This document shows, in pieces, positions 31,721 to 42,660 of a stretch of 64,000 nt of DNA. This DNA is from Massospora cicadina (taxonomy: Eukaryota > Entomophthoromycota > Entomophthoromycetes > Entomophthorales > Entomophthoraceae). Position numbers and translations under genes: made by a program. A model generated the notes under the pieces. The model searched no databases and was not told the origin of the DNA. It worked only from the letters and a program-made list of their open reading frames with translations. The DNA lies in NCBI GenBank assembly GCA_022478985.1, contig JAKSZP010006631.1, forward strand, positions 179,362 to 243,361, read 5' to 3'. Positions within the stretch are counted from its first letter, which is position 1; each line of letters opens with the position of its first letter.

Positions 31721-34700
31721 GTGATGGGGGAAACTTTCACTCTAGGGATGCTGAATATCGCCGGACTCAAGGCCTCCCCGTCCCAGGCTAGGAAACTAAG
31801 TTTTTTACAAAATAATTTACCTGTGGATATCCTGGCCATCCAGGAGTCCCACTGTCCACGAGGTTCCGAGGAAGCTTGGAAAACAATGCTCCTCCCATCT
31901 CTATCCTTTTGGTCGAAGCACTGTGGGGTGCTAATTTGGAAAAATAATTTTTTAAATTCACATCCTCAGAAACATTCCTAAATGGCCGAGTGCTCATTGT
32001 CACCTTCTCGTGGGCTGACGTTGCACACATAATTGTCAACATCTACACCCAAAACGGTGCACATGAGCGTCAGGAATTTTTTTGTCGGTCAAATTCCTCC
32101 CACTACCGCCTAATTCTTTCCTTGTTGGCGACATGAACTGTTGGCTAACCTCACCAACAGACCGGTGGCCACCCTCACCCCACGCCCCACAGGGTCATGT
32201 AGAACTACGCGTTCTAAAAGCCACCCTTGGGTTAATGGATGCGCTGCCATGAAATGCCCCACTGTTTGAAAACATGACGCATCCCCACGTCCACAATGTC
32301 TAATTATGGTCCATGACCCGCATTGACCTTATTCTAATGCCGGCGAAATTCCAAACCCACATATCCCACTTTAAAACAAAGAAAATGGAATTCTCCAACC
32401 ACTGACTGGTCTCGATAACATACCACTTACCTGTCACAGTTGCAAAGGCCCCACATTGGTGCAAAATCTGCCCCCCCGAGCTCGCATTGCCAGGATTTAT
32501 CACGTGGGTGGAAGAGGCAACTTTGGTGAAATTGTTTGTTGCACCATTTTGCACGGACCCCATTTCCGCATGGGCAACTTTCAAAGAGGACACCATCTGC
32601 CACTATCGCCATCTCTCCTCCAGATGCTCACGAGCCACATCGGCGGTTATCTCACACATGCTGGTGGAATTGGCCCACTTGGAGTCCAGCATTCCAGCCA
32701 CAGGATACAGCCCTGCATGGGGCCGGAAGTGGGCGGAGGCAGCTGCCCACCTCAACGCACTTGAAAGGCAACACAAACATCGGGTTTATGTCCAATACAG
32801 GGCCACACGCATCACTAAAGGCGACAAGTGCACCACATACTTCTTTAAAAAAATTTTCGCACCACGCCAGAGTGTGGCCTGCACACAGGTGCGAAGTTTG
32901 GATAATTCCATTGTGGACACACCAGCTGAAGTGGCAATTGAAATGCAAAAATATTACTCGAGTTATACTGAGCCAAACCAATTCAGCTGGCCAAAATGGC
33001 AGAATTTCTTGACTGAGCTCATATCTGCACTGTTTTCTGATACCCGGAAATAATGAATTTAATTACTCCTAACGAATTATGGACAGCCATTCACGGTGCG
33101 CCAAACTGTAAATGCCCAGGGCCAGATGGCATTCCATATGAGTTCTACAAAAATTATTTCAAATATATATCCCCATTGCTGCTAGCCTCACTCAACCAAA
33201 GCTTGTTGGAAACACGCCTCCTACCAGGAGGACATAAGGCCTTTACTGTCACACTCTTCAAGAAAGGGGATAAGCTTGACTTAGCCAACTGGCGCCCCAT
33301 TTCTCTAACAAACACAGACACCACAATTTTAACAAAAATCATGGCTAACCATTTAGGGACTGTAGCATCTGCCACCATCTCCCCAGAACAATTTGGTTTC
33401 ATCCCCAGAAGGTTGATTTGGGATAACATGCATTCTGTGGATAATGTGTGTCAGTCCACAGCCTCTGGGGCACTTGTATTCTTGGACCAACAAAAGGCCT
33501 ATGATAGAGTAAACTGGGAATACTTTAGGGCCTTCCTCCATCAATTCCGCCTACCCCCCCACTTCATAAACTGGGTGATGCTGCTCACGGAATCTGCGAC
33601 AATAGCAGTGTGTGGCCCAGGCTTCCTAACGGAAGTAGTCCGCCCTCAAAGGGGCCTGCGACAAGGGGACCCCCTCAGCCCACTTTTATAAAACTTCAGC
33701 CTTGACCCACTACTGCGAAATGTGAATGCCCACCTCACTGGGGTCCATGTGCCAGGCCAAACCCCAGTCAAGATGATGGCATTTGAAGATGATTGCGTGT
33801 TGGGGGTGTCTAATAACAAAGATGCACGCGCGCTTGAAGCCCTCATCCAGGAATATTCCCAGATAAGCAACGTGGCACTGAACGCCTCCAAAACCGAAAT
33901 CATCCTCCTTGGTTGGTTTCAGAACTGCTGGGCCCCAGCAAGTAGTTCCCAACCCGGCCCATCTGCTCGCCCACGTCCACGCCTTACTAACTCAACACAC
34001 ACCGCTCCACTGGTGCTCCCCTTCATGCCACGTCCTACCATAGGACCGGTGCGCCATCTGGGCGTGTGGATGGAGGCAGGCGGATATGCATCAGCAGTAA
34101 TGGAAAGTCGTATTCTAGACAACGTGATGAAGCGCATCGCCTCTCTCAGAGCCCACCCTACTACCCTCACTGGCAGGGTTGTTCTTGCCAACTCTATGCT
34201 CCTATCCAAAGTCTGGTTCAGAGCCCACGCCATCCCAATCTCCCCAAGCTTCTTCAAATCCCTGTATGCTTTGCTGCAAGGATGGCTTTAGTCAGGCCAC
34301 CCTCCACCAGTATGGCTAGAGGTCATGTTTGTCCCTCATCATCAAGGTGGCATGGGCCTGCTTGACTTCAAAGCCCATGCTGCCAAGATCCTAGGCACCT
34401 GGATCGCGGCCATTACCGCTCCTACACTCCCATCCCAACACTGGTCCCGCGCGGCCCGCTCCAACTTCTCCTGAGCCTTAGTCTCAACAATCCATCAAAC
34501 CCCCACTACCTGATGAAATACCTCGCATCACACACATCAGCCACAGGTCCTCACAGGACTAAAACCCACTACAAACGAATCCTACTCTCCATGCAAAGCG
34601 CAGAGTGGAGAATTTGTATTAGTGGACATACAACCTGAAGAGGCCGCCCCTCTCCTCAGTTCACACAAGAGGTACAGGGGCTACCCATCCATGATGGCGT

Positions 34701-35349
34701 GATCCTCATTTGACCCCAAGTCCTATCCAGGGTGGACTACCTGGACATGATGGACATCCCTTATTCCACTGAGACCCAAAATACTATCTGGAAATACGCA
34801 CACCATCCTCTGTTGCAGCCTCAAGTCCGCTCCCATGTGTGGCGCTGCCTGAGGCGGGTGTATCATACAGCTGAGCGCTCTAACACTTTACACTCATCCT
34901 GTGTCGTGTGTGGCCAGTATGGAACGCTGTTCCACCGCCTGGAGAAGTGCCCCACCTCTAAAGTAATATGGCGCGAAGTCCAACGTCTGCTAGGCCAGGA
35001 TCAAACGCATCCCTTCAGTCTGTCAAGAGATATGTTTGCTTCATCAATGGCCTCCCCCCTTCCACCCTCCCTCCATGCTCTGGTGGTTGCAATCGCCATG
35101 TGGACTATCCACACGATTGTCTTGGATGCCATCGCTGGCTCCATCCCCACCCTCCCAGAAGCTGTCCACAGATTCCAGTCTCATTTGGTGGACCACTTTC
35201 AAGCGTGGATGTTTGGATATCTCCCACCGCGTTGCCGACAGCTGGTCTCCTCCTGGTTCCCAGTCTGGTTCATCAAATCAGACCCCTTCCTCCACATGTG
35301 CTCAATAGTGGCTACGGCCTCTTCACACGTTCCCTTTCCCTCCCCATAA
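31721..35349 (+). pseudogene. L1 ORF2: endonuclease and reverse transcriptase
   Basis: It starts MMGETFTLGMLNIAGLKA at 31721. The endonuclease shows LNIAGLK, 'DILAIQESH', 'LVGDMNCW' (about 32120), 'MTRIDLILMP' and a final SNH at 32393-32401, where the family has SDH. RT blocks: 'CPGPDGIPYEFYKNYF', 'LFKKGDKLDLANWRPISLTN', 'PEQFGFIPRR', 'LVFLDQQKAYDRVNW' and 'GLRQGDPLSPLL', then TAA at 33689 (CAA to TAA), then 'MAFEDDCVLGV' with catalytic DD at 33788-33793. The C-terminus has CVVCGQYGTLFHRLEKC (about 34890-34950). The likely end is 35349. The protein nicks DNA and primes cDNA at the nick. Frame changes lie in the endonuclease and around 34300. Confidence 0.87.
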
Positions 35350-35440
35350 GTGGCGTTCCCGCTGGCAACAAGAGATAGCATCGCATCTTTGGGGTGCCCC
35401 CCCTGGTACTAAGTTTATCTTTCCTGAGTCATATTTGGAA

Positions 35441-35482
35441 GTGTCCGTCCCATGGTTGGCCTTCCCCGCAATAAATTTAAAA
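35441..35482 (+). other. LINE-type 3' tail of L1
   Basis: GTGTCCGTCCCATGGTTGGC then CTTCCCCGC, then AATAAATTTAAAA, ending at the target duplication. The block GTCCGTCCCATGGTTGGC is identical in L3. Confidence 0.8.
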
Positions 35483-35498
35483 AATAAAACTTTTTCTA
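35483..35498. repeat. L1 target-site duplication, right copy (16 bp)
   Basis: Exact copy of 30194-30209. Confidence 0.88.
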
Positions 35499-35642
35499 CT
35501 TCAAATTGAATAAATCGAATAAACTGAATCAAATAATCACAATTAATATAAAATTGTGTTGAATTTGAATAAATTGAAAATTAAGTCAATGAAAGATCAG
35601 TTTAATAAAATTGAAAAATTGTTCAGGATCCCAATACTGACA

Positions 35643-37560
35643 CTATATCCCTCCTCAAAAGTCTTTTTTTATAGTACTCCAATTTCTTTCTGCACTTTTT
35701 CAAACTAGCTTGTCTCCCAATTATTCTTTTCTATAGGACATCCCGTTCATTTGATCAGAAGATGTATTTCCCTTTGATAATCATAATTTAAGGATCTCTT
35801 ACACCTAATATTCTTAACATGATCTAGAATGATTGGTAATGGTCTTTGCTCTTTTTGTTGATAGAAAAGTTTAGGCAATCTCTGAGGGATCAAAAGTGAT
35901 TTATGAAAAGAGTGTGCTGTTAAACCAGAAGGCAATTGAATCTGGCAGGTAGTATCAGAACTTTTCTTTAGAACTTTCAGGGTCATATACCTGGGACTCA
36001 TATTTATTGATAGCCACACCACTTTAAGATTCTTAGTGACCTAAGTATACATATAATCTTTTGTTTAAGTCTGGAAAATTCCTAAGTTTCTTATCAGCTT
36101 GCTTTTTATAAATTTTTGTATTGCTATAGCTAAGTTATACATTGAGTTCCAGTTATAAATCTCCTTTTTTTAACATATGCATGAGCGGCTGATACTGTGC
36201 TATCTTGAGTGAACTTGGAATATCTTTGGTTTTTACCCATGATTTGCCATGAAAGGGGTCATCTTAGTTGATGCATGGTATGTACTGTTATAATTAAATT
36301 AGGCCATTGAAAGAAGTCTTAACCAGTTGTTTTGTCTGGAAATTACATATGAGTGAAGATATTGCTCTATATCCTTATCAACTCTCTCATTTTTTCCATC
36401 CATCTGTGGATGGAATGCATTTTATAGCTTTAATCTGTTACTCAGCAGATTCTATTAAGACCTCTCTAAACCCTAGATGTGGTCTGGGCCCCTCAGTTAA
36501 TATGATATCTGAAGAACAGTCATGGTGAGTATAGATGTTTGAAAAATGGTTGTCTCCACTTCTGAAGGTACCCTAGAACATGGGATAAGCTCAAAATCTT
36601 TAGTCAATCTATCCACTACCACTCAGATCGAATAATACTTATCTCTGATAGGTAGGTTAGTTATGAAATCCATATATCTTCTTTTCCATGAACCACTAGG
36701 AATTGTCAAATGGTGATGTTTTCAAATGATATCTGAAAAGATACTTTGTTTCTTGAACATCGTTGACAGGCCTGAACATAGTCTTTCACTTTTTTAGCAC
36801 TGGGTGGTAACAACCTATTGGAGGGATACACCAATCTTGAACATAATCTTTCACATCCTTTGTCATTCCTGGCCACCATAATTAAATTGTATTCAATTTA
36901 AGTATTTTCTTTGGACCATCATGAACTGAAGCTGGACTGTCAATGGAAGCTTTTAATTAACTTCTATTAAATGTTGTCCATCTGGGACCCATAATCCACA
37001 TTGCGTGTATAGAAAAATATTTGAGGTGGGTCAACCTTGGGACAACATACCACAACAAGAACATTCTAGCCAGTAAAGGTTTTGAGCTCAAAACCTTCAC
37101 AAGGGTGGAAGCAATTTTACCTGCCTGCTGCTAACCATCCTCCACATTGTGGGTATATTGCTTGGTTCTTTATCACAAGTGCAAGAGGGAGTCTAAGAAG
37201 GTAGTCCCTTTTTAGCATCTCTTGGTCCTTAGGGTCCTTCCTTTGTGCTTCTTTTAAATGGTTTAAAGTAAAATAACTTCCTGTTGCATGGCTATGGAAG
37301 AAAACAAATATTTGTCCAATTCAATAATAGGTCTACTATTATACTCCAAATATCCATCCTAATTTTTCCATGATCCTAACTTCTGCTAAGTGCATCTAAA
37401 AATAGTGTTAAGTTTCCCTGGCTCGAAATTAATGTAGAAACTATATTTGGCTAAGTCTAAAGCTCATAGTGCATGTCGCTGACTGATCTTAAAGCTTCTT
37501 TTGGAATACAGAAGGTTTCTATGATCCCTTCTGATAATCACAGGGTGTTCACTCCTTTCT
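35643..37560 (-). pseudogene. E5 pol remnant: RNase H end, integrase, chromodomain
   Basis: Read from 37560 downward on the minus strand: 'HPVIIRRDHRNLLYSKRSF' and 'FYINFEPGKLN' (RNase H end), then 'LWWPGMTKDVKDYVQDW' (integrase zinc domain, near 36840), an eroded core, then at 36022-35747 a good C-terminal segment ('SPRYMTLKVLKKSSDTTCQIQLPSG', 'FHKSLLIP'), and a chromodomain at 35706-35762 ('YLIK', stop, 'TGCPIEKNNWETS'). The integrase C-terminal segment matches chromoviruses such as K and E3. The 5' two thirds of the element are absent. Confidence 0.78.
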
Positions 37561-37665
37561 AGGTATCAACTATAGTTTCCATAACCAAAATTGGCTAAAA
37601 GTTATGCATAAATATTTTATAGTTTTTTTATAAATAAAAAATTATTAAAAAATAAAGCCACATAA
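37561..37665. other. E5 deletion junction, AT-rich
   Basis: Between the truncated RNase H and the 5' LTR of E5 lies about 100 AT-rich bases with no primer site or motif. The internal deletion removed the primer site, gag, protease and RT. Confidence 0.5.
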
Positions 37666-38205
37666 TGGGCTTGGACAGTTGGCATCTCAATACTTATGGT
37701 CATAATAAAAAGTAGAACTCTATTGAAATTATATGAGTTCCAAATAATCATTGGTATTATACAATACAATAAAAACTAAATTGCACTTAAAACCTTTATA
37801 TATTAGCTTAAGATTACTCTAAGCTAGACTGGTTTATTTTAATATATTAATTGAGTGACGATTACCTCAATTATTAGAGCTGTAAGGTGATAAATTGATT
37901 CTTTGAGGGTACTACACAATGCACTAGTTTTAGAGTCCACTACCCCAAATTGCATAGGATGACACTCAATGCTTTTACTAATAATTTATTTCATAAAAAT
38001 GGATGATGACTAAAAATCAATCAAAATGAATTTGAATCAATTCAGATTGAACAAATGTTCCTTTTTAAACTAATAAAAATAAATACAATAAATCAAAGAT
38101 CAACTAAAATTAAACCAAATTGAATCAGTTTGAATAATTAAAAAATCTAGACTATAGGCACTAAGTTCATAAGAAAGAGAAATTGTCAGGATCCCAAACC
38201 TGATA
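37666..38205 (-). repeat. E5 5' LTR (540 bp)
   Basis: It aligns with the split copy at 29814-35642, e.g. GAGTCCACTACCCCAAATT near 37930 versus GAGTCCACATGACCCCAAAA near 30080. The minus-strand start is TATCAGGTTTGGGATCC. Confidence 0.78.
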
Positions 38206-38357
38206 CCTCACTTGTCATTGGCGCCCCTGTTCTCACTCCCTGAAGAATGAAAAGTATGGTATGCTTATTAGGGTTGTCTTGTTATGATCTTTGTCTTTAT
38301 AAATAACCACTTTCTTGCCAAATGCAACTTGAAGCAGGAGGATATAAATAGGGGGTA
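38206..38357 (+). other. Relic K, piece 4 (unassigned, contains a TATA-like box)
   Basis: A 152-bp remnant between E5 and E6. It contains TTGGCGCCCC (38215-38224), which could be read as a primer-binding site, and GGATATAAATAGGGGG near 38341-38355, a good TATA-like motif. No protein motif is certain. Confidence 0.35.
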
Positions 38358-38835
38358 TGTTGAGAAATTGGTATGACTGGCCAATAAGTCAAAATTAGTT
38401 CGGTGGATTGTATCTTAATTGCTGAAGGGAATTTGAACTTATAAAGTCAATTTATCAAATAGAATGAATTCCTCCAGAGCCTCAATGATAAGGCGAAACC
38501 AGACAAGCTCTGCCAAATGATTAATAGCTAAGAAAAAGGGACAGAATTAGCCAAAGCGATGAAGATATGCTATGGGATAGAAAGATAAGAAGGGGTAACT
38601 GTTGAAAGAAGAAAAGAAGAGTGAATAATAGGAAGAAGGAAGTGAGCACAGAAAGAGTATGCAGTTGTATTTTATTAGATAAAGTAGTTTGGTTTAGGCG
38701 ATTGCCTCATCTTATATTAAAATTTATAAGTTTAATTGGCAGACCAATGATCTACATATTATTTACATTTGCTATGTGGGATCAACTCTAGCAACTCTTA
38801 CAGTGCATCTCAAGTATATTGGAAAAATAATAACA
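38358..38835 (+). repeat. E6 5' LTR (478 bp)
   Basis: It begins TGTTGAGAAATTGGTATGAC and ends AAAATAATAACA. It aligns with the 3' copy, and it preserves the empty SINE site TTTAATTGGCAGACCAATG at about 38732-38750. Confidence 0.85.
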
Positions 38836-38836
38836 G

Positions 38837-38854
38837 TGGTGCTCACTATAGGGT
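38837..38854 (+). promoter_or_regulatory. E6 primer-binding site
   Basis: TGGTGCTCACTATAGGGT, one base after the LTR. It matches E1's site at 16 of the first 17 positions. Confidence 0.75.
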
Positions 38855-38975
38855 ACTATTGATCAACACACCAAAAAGTCCTATATCTTCAGGTGATGGC
38901 GCAACAGGCTCCACTCAATGGGATACTTCCCCAGTTCAATTAGCTATCAAAATATGAAGAACTAAGAAGCTTTGA

Positions 38976-40200
38976 ATGTTCTATCTTTATACCCAGAAAA
39001 TGCTTTTTCAAGAAAATAATGGTATAATGAATCAGCTTGACAATGCCTTCCAACAACTGCACTTGGTTGGTTGCTATGCCAGCCAACTTGCTGACCGCTT
39101 GGACAACACTACAAAGAATCTACACTGTGCAGAGCGGAAATTGGATAGTATTGCTATGGTGGAGTAGTCTGCACTGACAAGCTGACCACATTTAACCATG
39201 ACAGAAATCTACATGGGTTTTCAAGCGGTTTAAATTTGCAATGGAGATGGCTTCAGATTGGCATAAGTGCAAGAGTTTATTTACGCCTTAGATGTTGAAA
39301 GCACTGATCAAGTTACATGTTACCCCCAAACATTTCAGTGACCTATCAGGAGGTGAAGGACACAGTGATGCGGTTCTCTAATGGCGTAGCAAAGATGTCA
39401 CAATAATGTTGTGTTTTCAACTAACTGTTTCTTGGATAGAGTCGCTCACAGAGTTTGCTGACTGCTTCACTGATGAAGCACATGTGTTAATAGGAGCATG
39501 GATGTTATCTGAGGGCGATGTGGTGGTTGAAAAGACCTCTGCGTTTTTTCCATACCGTAACATTTTAATACTATGGCAGCAGTCTTGCAGGATGATGTAC
39601 CCCTGCTTAAAATCATCAATAATAAACATCGTCTATCTGTCACTTTTAGAGCTCCTAACGTGAAATGAAAAGTCCCTTTGGATGCACCAAATCCTTATCA
39701 GAAAATGAATGACAGTGACTCAGTTCTAATTTTTGATTAATCCTCAACCATTACCCTTGTATGGGTCCTTTCCGGCCACCTTATACTCAACTGGCTCATC
39801 CTTGGGCGAATTGCATTCCATTGTTTAACTTCCTATATGGACCTTTGAGGGTGATATGGAGATGAGAGCCATTTCATGAATACTTGTTTCTTGTGCGGCC
39901 AAAGAGACTTATCATGTGGCTAGTTGCTTGGCACCCGCATGTTCATACAGTACCAGCAGCTTTGATTGAACATGGAAAAGTTCAAGCGGAGTAGAGACGA
40001 GATGCTTTACTTCTGTTAATCCAAATTTATTTGTCCCTGATGATTCCAACAAGTCGCCTTGCGTTGGTCCAGGTACTCACCCTGACGACATATTATATCA
40101 ACAAGTCCCCAATAATATCTTTACCTCTAACCAAGGAAAAAAACAATGCAGCCTCAGAGTTCCGTTGTGAGTTACAAAAACCATACGCTTGTCAAATTCT
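38976..40200 (+). pseudogene. E6 gag region
   Basis: Open pieces at 38976-39167 ('NQLDNAFQQLHLVGCYASQLADRLDN', helical) and 39406-39663. The latter reads 'TVSWIESLTEFADCFTDEAH' and 'LIGAWMLSEGDVVVEKTSAF', which matches E8 gag ('ETLTAFTERFMAEAHVLIGAGILSE') and is the 'SxxxFxxxFxxEA' helix of retrotransposon capsid. No zinc knuckle was recovered here, though E8 has one. Several frameshifts. Confidence 0.65.
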
Positions 40201-40299
40201 CAAGTAAGATGGTACAGTTGAGGTTGGACCTTCACCAATTGTCGCAGCTCTAAAGGAGGTGGAGTGGTGATTCCAGTAGAGAAAATTGCCCAGGGGTAT

Positions 40300-40930
40300 G
40301 ATAATGTTAGCACCAAAATTTTCGCTTTTCTGGATAGCTTAAAGCCCTTGGATGTTCATGCTATAAATATTAATGGTTATTCATATTAGGATCGTACATA
40401 TTGTGTTATTTTGTACAAAATACCAAAATTTGGGCGATTATAGATATTAGCTTAGGTTAGTATAATAAACACTAAGCTCATAGCTAATCTTCCGCTGAAT
40501 CCTGATTTGGAACACTGAGTAGTGTATGAGACCGTGGGGCACAACGCACTGCGTTGGAGGGCTCTTATAGTGCATCGCCTCTGAGGTTTGGTTCAGTCAG
40601 TGAATCCACCCTAGTGGTGGTTCTGTCCACAATAGTTATAACATGTTGATTGGGGCTACATTCATGTGGCGTTTTGGTGCAGTGGTTAATGTGGCAGAAG
40701 AAACCTTTAATATTTTGGGCCAACGGATCCTCATCTATTTTACCTCCAACGGAGTCCTAACAAACAAAATCCTCTCCAGTCAAATTAAACTCATGTATAG
40801 TGATGGTGTGATTCCTGTTTGGTATTGGCAGATGAAGCGGAGGACCAGGGCTCTGGCTACCCAAATTTATGAGCATAATGGAATCCCTATCTGGGATGTG
40901 AACACTTTAAGCATACCTTATGGCATCAGG
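40300..40930 (+). pseudogene. E6 protease-like and linker region
   Basis: The stretch open at 40643-40936 reads 'MLIGATFMWRFGAVVNVAEETF', the usual C-terminal turn of a gypsy protease ('xxLLGMDWLxxxxAVIDxxxxTL'), then 'QIKLMYSDGVIPVWY' and 'QIYEHNGIPIWDVNTLSIP'. The same order is in E8. The active-site triad upstream is too eroded to see. The end leads into the dUTPase-like block. Confidence 0.6.
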
Positions 40931-41110
40931 TCATAGTAGTGATGGAGCTCAAAATAGATGTACCTGAAAGGCTATATATGGAGAAATTGTGGGGCTTTAG
41001 CAGCAATCTTGGCTCAAAACCCATGTGGCTCCTGAGCTACTGTTACCAGAGCAGGGATAAGTTAAGGTGTTGATAGAGAACCTACAGATGGAGTCTATGA
41101 CGGTCAAAAG
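40870..41110 (+). pseudogene. E6 dUTPase-like block between protease and RT
   Basis: In shifting frames the plus strand gives 'EHNGIPIWDVNTLSIP', 'HQVIVVMELKIDVPERLYME', then 'QQSWLKTHVAPELLLPEQG' and 'VKVLIENLQ'. It aligns block by block with the clearer E8 copy (58265-58500). The shape 'hDTxhxhxhPxGxYGxI...S...A.G.h.....E.xhxhxN' recalls trimeric dUTPases, which hydrolyse dUTP to limit uracil in DNA. In this copy the 'DT' reads 'VM', and no catalytic Asp/Tyr of the third dUTPase motif is seen. The assignment rests on pattern only. Confidence 0.5.
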
Positions 41111-41389
41111 GCACAAAGTGGTGGCTTATTTACACCTAGCTCCTATTGAAGAGGTCCACCATATTTATGATTTTGGGTCCTGTGAGGACCTTGACATACC
41201 TGTAAGAATCTTATCAAGCATAATGACATGGTTCGCGTGAGGCCTTAGCTGGGAAGTTGGAGGAATAGAAAGATAGGGTTATGGCGCTGTTTGAAAATTA
41301 CTGAGGAATTTTTGCATCCAATGACCACAATTTGTGATGTGCACGCGGAGTTGTGCTCTAATTATATACAGGAGGTCACCCTCTAATTC

Positions 41390-42150
41390 TGTCACAGCCT
41401 AACCATCACTCAAGAGCTGAGGAAGAAGTTGTATATGAGGAGGTATACAGATTGATTAAACAGGGGATGTTAGTGCCATTGATGAGTCTCTGGGTTTACT
41501 GGTGCTAATTGTTAAGAAAAAGGATGGCACTAATCGAGTAGTAATTGACTACTGGAAGCTTAATAGTATCAAAAAAAGATTTGTACCCGCTTCCACAAAT
41601 TGATGATACTCTAGAACAGGTGGGGATATGCCAACTATTTTTCCGCTATAAATTTGATAATGGGGTACTGGCAGATTATGTTGCCAGTGGTGGAACATCT
41701 GAAGTGCGCAATATTCACCTCAAAGGGGGTTTTTCAGCCAACATGTATGCTATAGAGTTGTGCAATGCCCAAGCTACGTTTCAGAAGGCTATGGACACCA
41801 TCTTTGGGAATCTGAAGCTGTCTTGTGTATAGTCTACCATTATGATATTAATGTGTCATCACGGATCTTTAAGGCATTTTAACCACATAGAACAAGTGTT
41901 CCACCAACTTGCTGAAAATAAAATAAATCAAGACTTGTAAATTCCACTTTTTTAATATGCAATTGGAATACCTCAGTTTTGTGGTACATTAAAAAGGGCT
42001 TAAACTTCAGCTGTTTAAGAAGGAAGCTATATGTGAGATGACTTGGCAAGGCAATAAGAGAGATATCAAGGTGTTTTTGATGTTGGTTGATTACTACCAG
42101 AAGTTCATCACTAACTTCAGCTGTACTGGGGTTTCGCTCTTTGAGCATTA
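41390..42150 (+). pseudogene. E6 reverse transcriptase
   Basis: Blocks in order: 'VYEEVYRLIKQGMLVP', 'LLVLIVKKKDGTNRVVIDYWKLN' region near 41505-41560, 'KKDLYPLPQIDDTLEQVG' (41570 on), 'FSANMYAIELCNAQATFQKAMDTIFGNL' split across frames near 41730-41820. The catalytic loop near 41828-41850 is damaged (Y-H-Y-D-INV for YxDDINV). The thumb near 42050-42120 includes 'KVFLMLVDYYQKFITNFS'. It copies element RNA in the family; not functional here. Confidence 0.78.
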
Positions 42151-42199
42151 AAAACGCAACTTTTGACTGGGATGAACGTTGTCAAAACGCTTATTATGT

Positions 42200-42660
42200 C
42201 TTGTAAACTGCGTTGGCTAGCACGTCAGTTTTATAATACCCTAATATCGTTAAAAATAATTTATTGTTCAAATGAATGCTTCACTTTCTGTCATAGGGGT
42301 GATATTATCCCAGAAGAATGACAACAATGTGAAGCACCCTGTCGCGTTTTGCAGCTGTATACTAAATTGTCATGAATACAACTATACCATGACTGAGTTG
42401 GAGTGATTAGCGGTGATATATGCATATAAACAGTTCTGGGTATACCTTCACAGGTTAACTTAAAAGTGGTCATGTATCATGCATCCTTGCGGTGGGTGAA
42501 GAATCTGTGGGAATTTGAAGGGCAGCTCGCGTGATGGGACCTGAATTTTCAAGCCTATGACTTCAAGATTGTATATTAGCCAGAGGTGAAACACCAGAAT
42601 TCAGACTATCCCTTGCAATTACCAACGGTTGCCATTATGGCAGATTTGGGTGACATAATG
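42200..42660 (+). pseudogene. E6 RNase H
   Basis: The plus strand gives 'NASLSVIGVILSQKNDNNVK', 'HPVAFCSCILN', 'YNYTMTELE' and 'VVMYHASLRWVKNLWEFEGQL', corresponding to 'DASxxxIGAVLxQ', 'HPVAYxSRxL', 'NYxxxExELLA' and 'TDHxxLxWL'. The first Asp is Asn, as in E2 and K. Stops at TGG and CAG-type codons interrupt it. Confidence 0.72.

Larger units (their letters stand above)
30210..35482 (+). mobile_element. L1: full-length LINE (5.27 kb) with ORF1 and ORF2
   Basis: L1 is bounded by an exact 16-bp duplication. It has a short 5' leader beginning ACTTTTCTTT, ORF1 with a zinc knuckle, ORF2 with apurinic-type endonuclease, reverse transcriptase and a C-terminal Cys/His motif, and a 3' end rich in AATAAA. 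L2 (44730-50008) has the same plan and almost the same length. It is GC-richer than the gypsy elements around it. It inserted into an E5 LTR. A few stops and frameshifts break both ORFs, but it is one of the best-preserved elements here. Confidence 0.9.
29814..35642 (-). repeat. E5 3' LTR, interrupted by L1 at 30210-35482
   Basis: It starts on the minus strand TGTCAGTATTGGGATCC at 35642 and ends GCCCA at 29814. The parts 29814-30209 and 35499-35642 align in order with 37666-38205. Confidence 0.8.
29814..38205 (-). mobile_element. E5: internally deleted chromovirus, 3' LTR split by L1
   Basis: Aligned LTRs: one at 29814-35642 (540 bp without L1 and its second target copy) and one at 37666-38205 (540 bp). 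Between them is only about 2 kb of minus-strand pol: the end of RNase H, integrase and a chromodomain. Gag, protease and RT are missing. GAGGAGGGATATAG next to the 3' LTR is a good polypurine tract. No target duplication is clear (GCATA left, CCTCA right). Confidence 0.8.

Noticed and set aside
32652..32981. 109-codon minus-strand open frame
   Set aside because: Antisense to L1 ORF2 between endonuclease and RT, in a GC-richer stretch where chance open frames are common.
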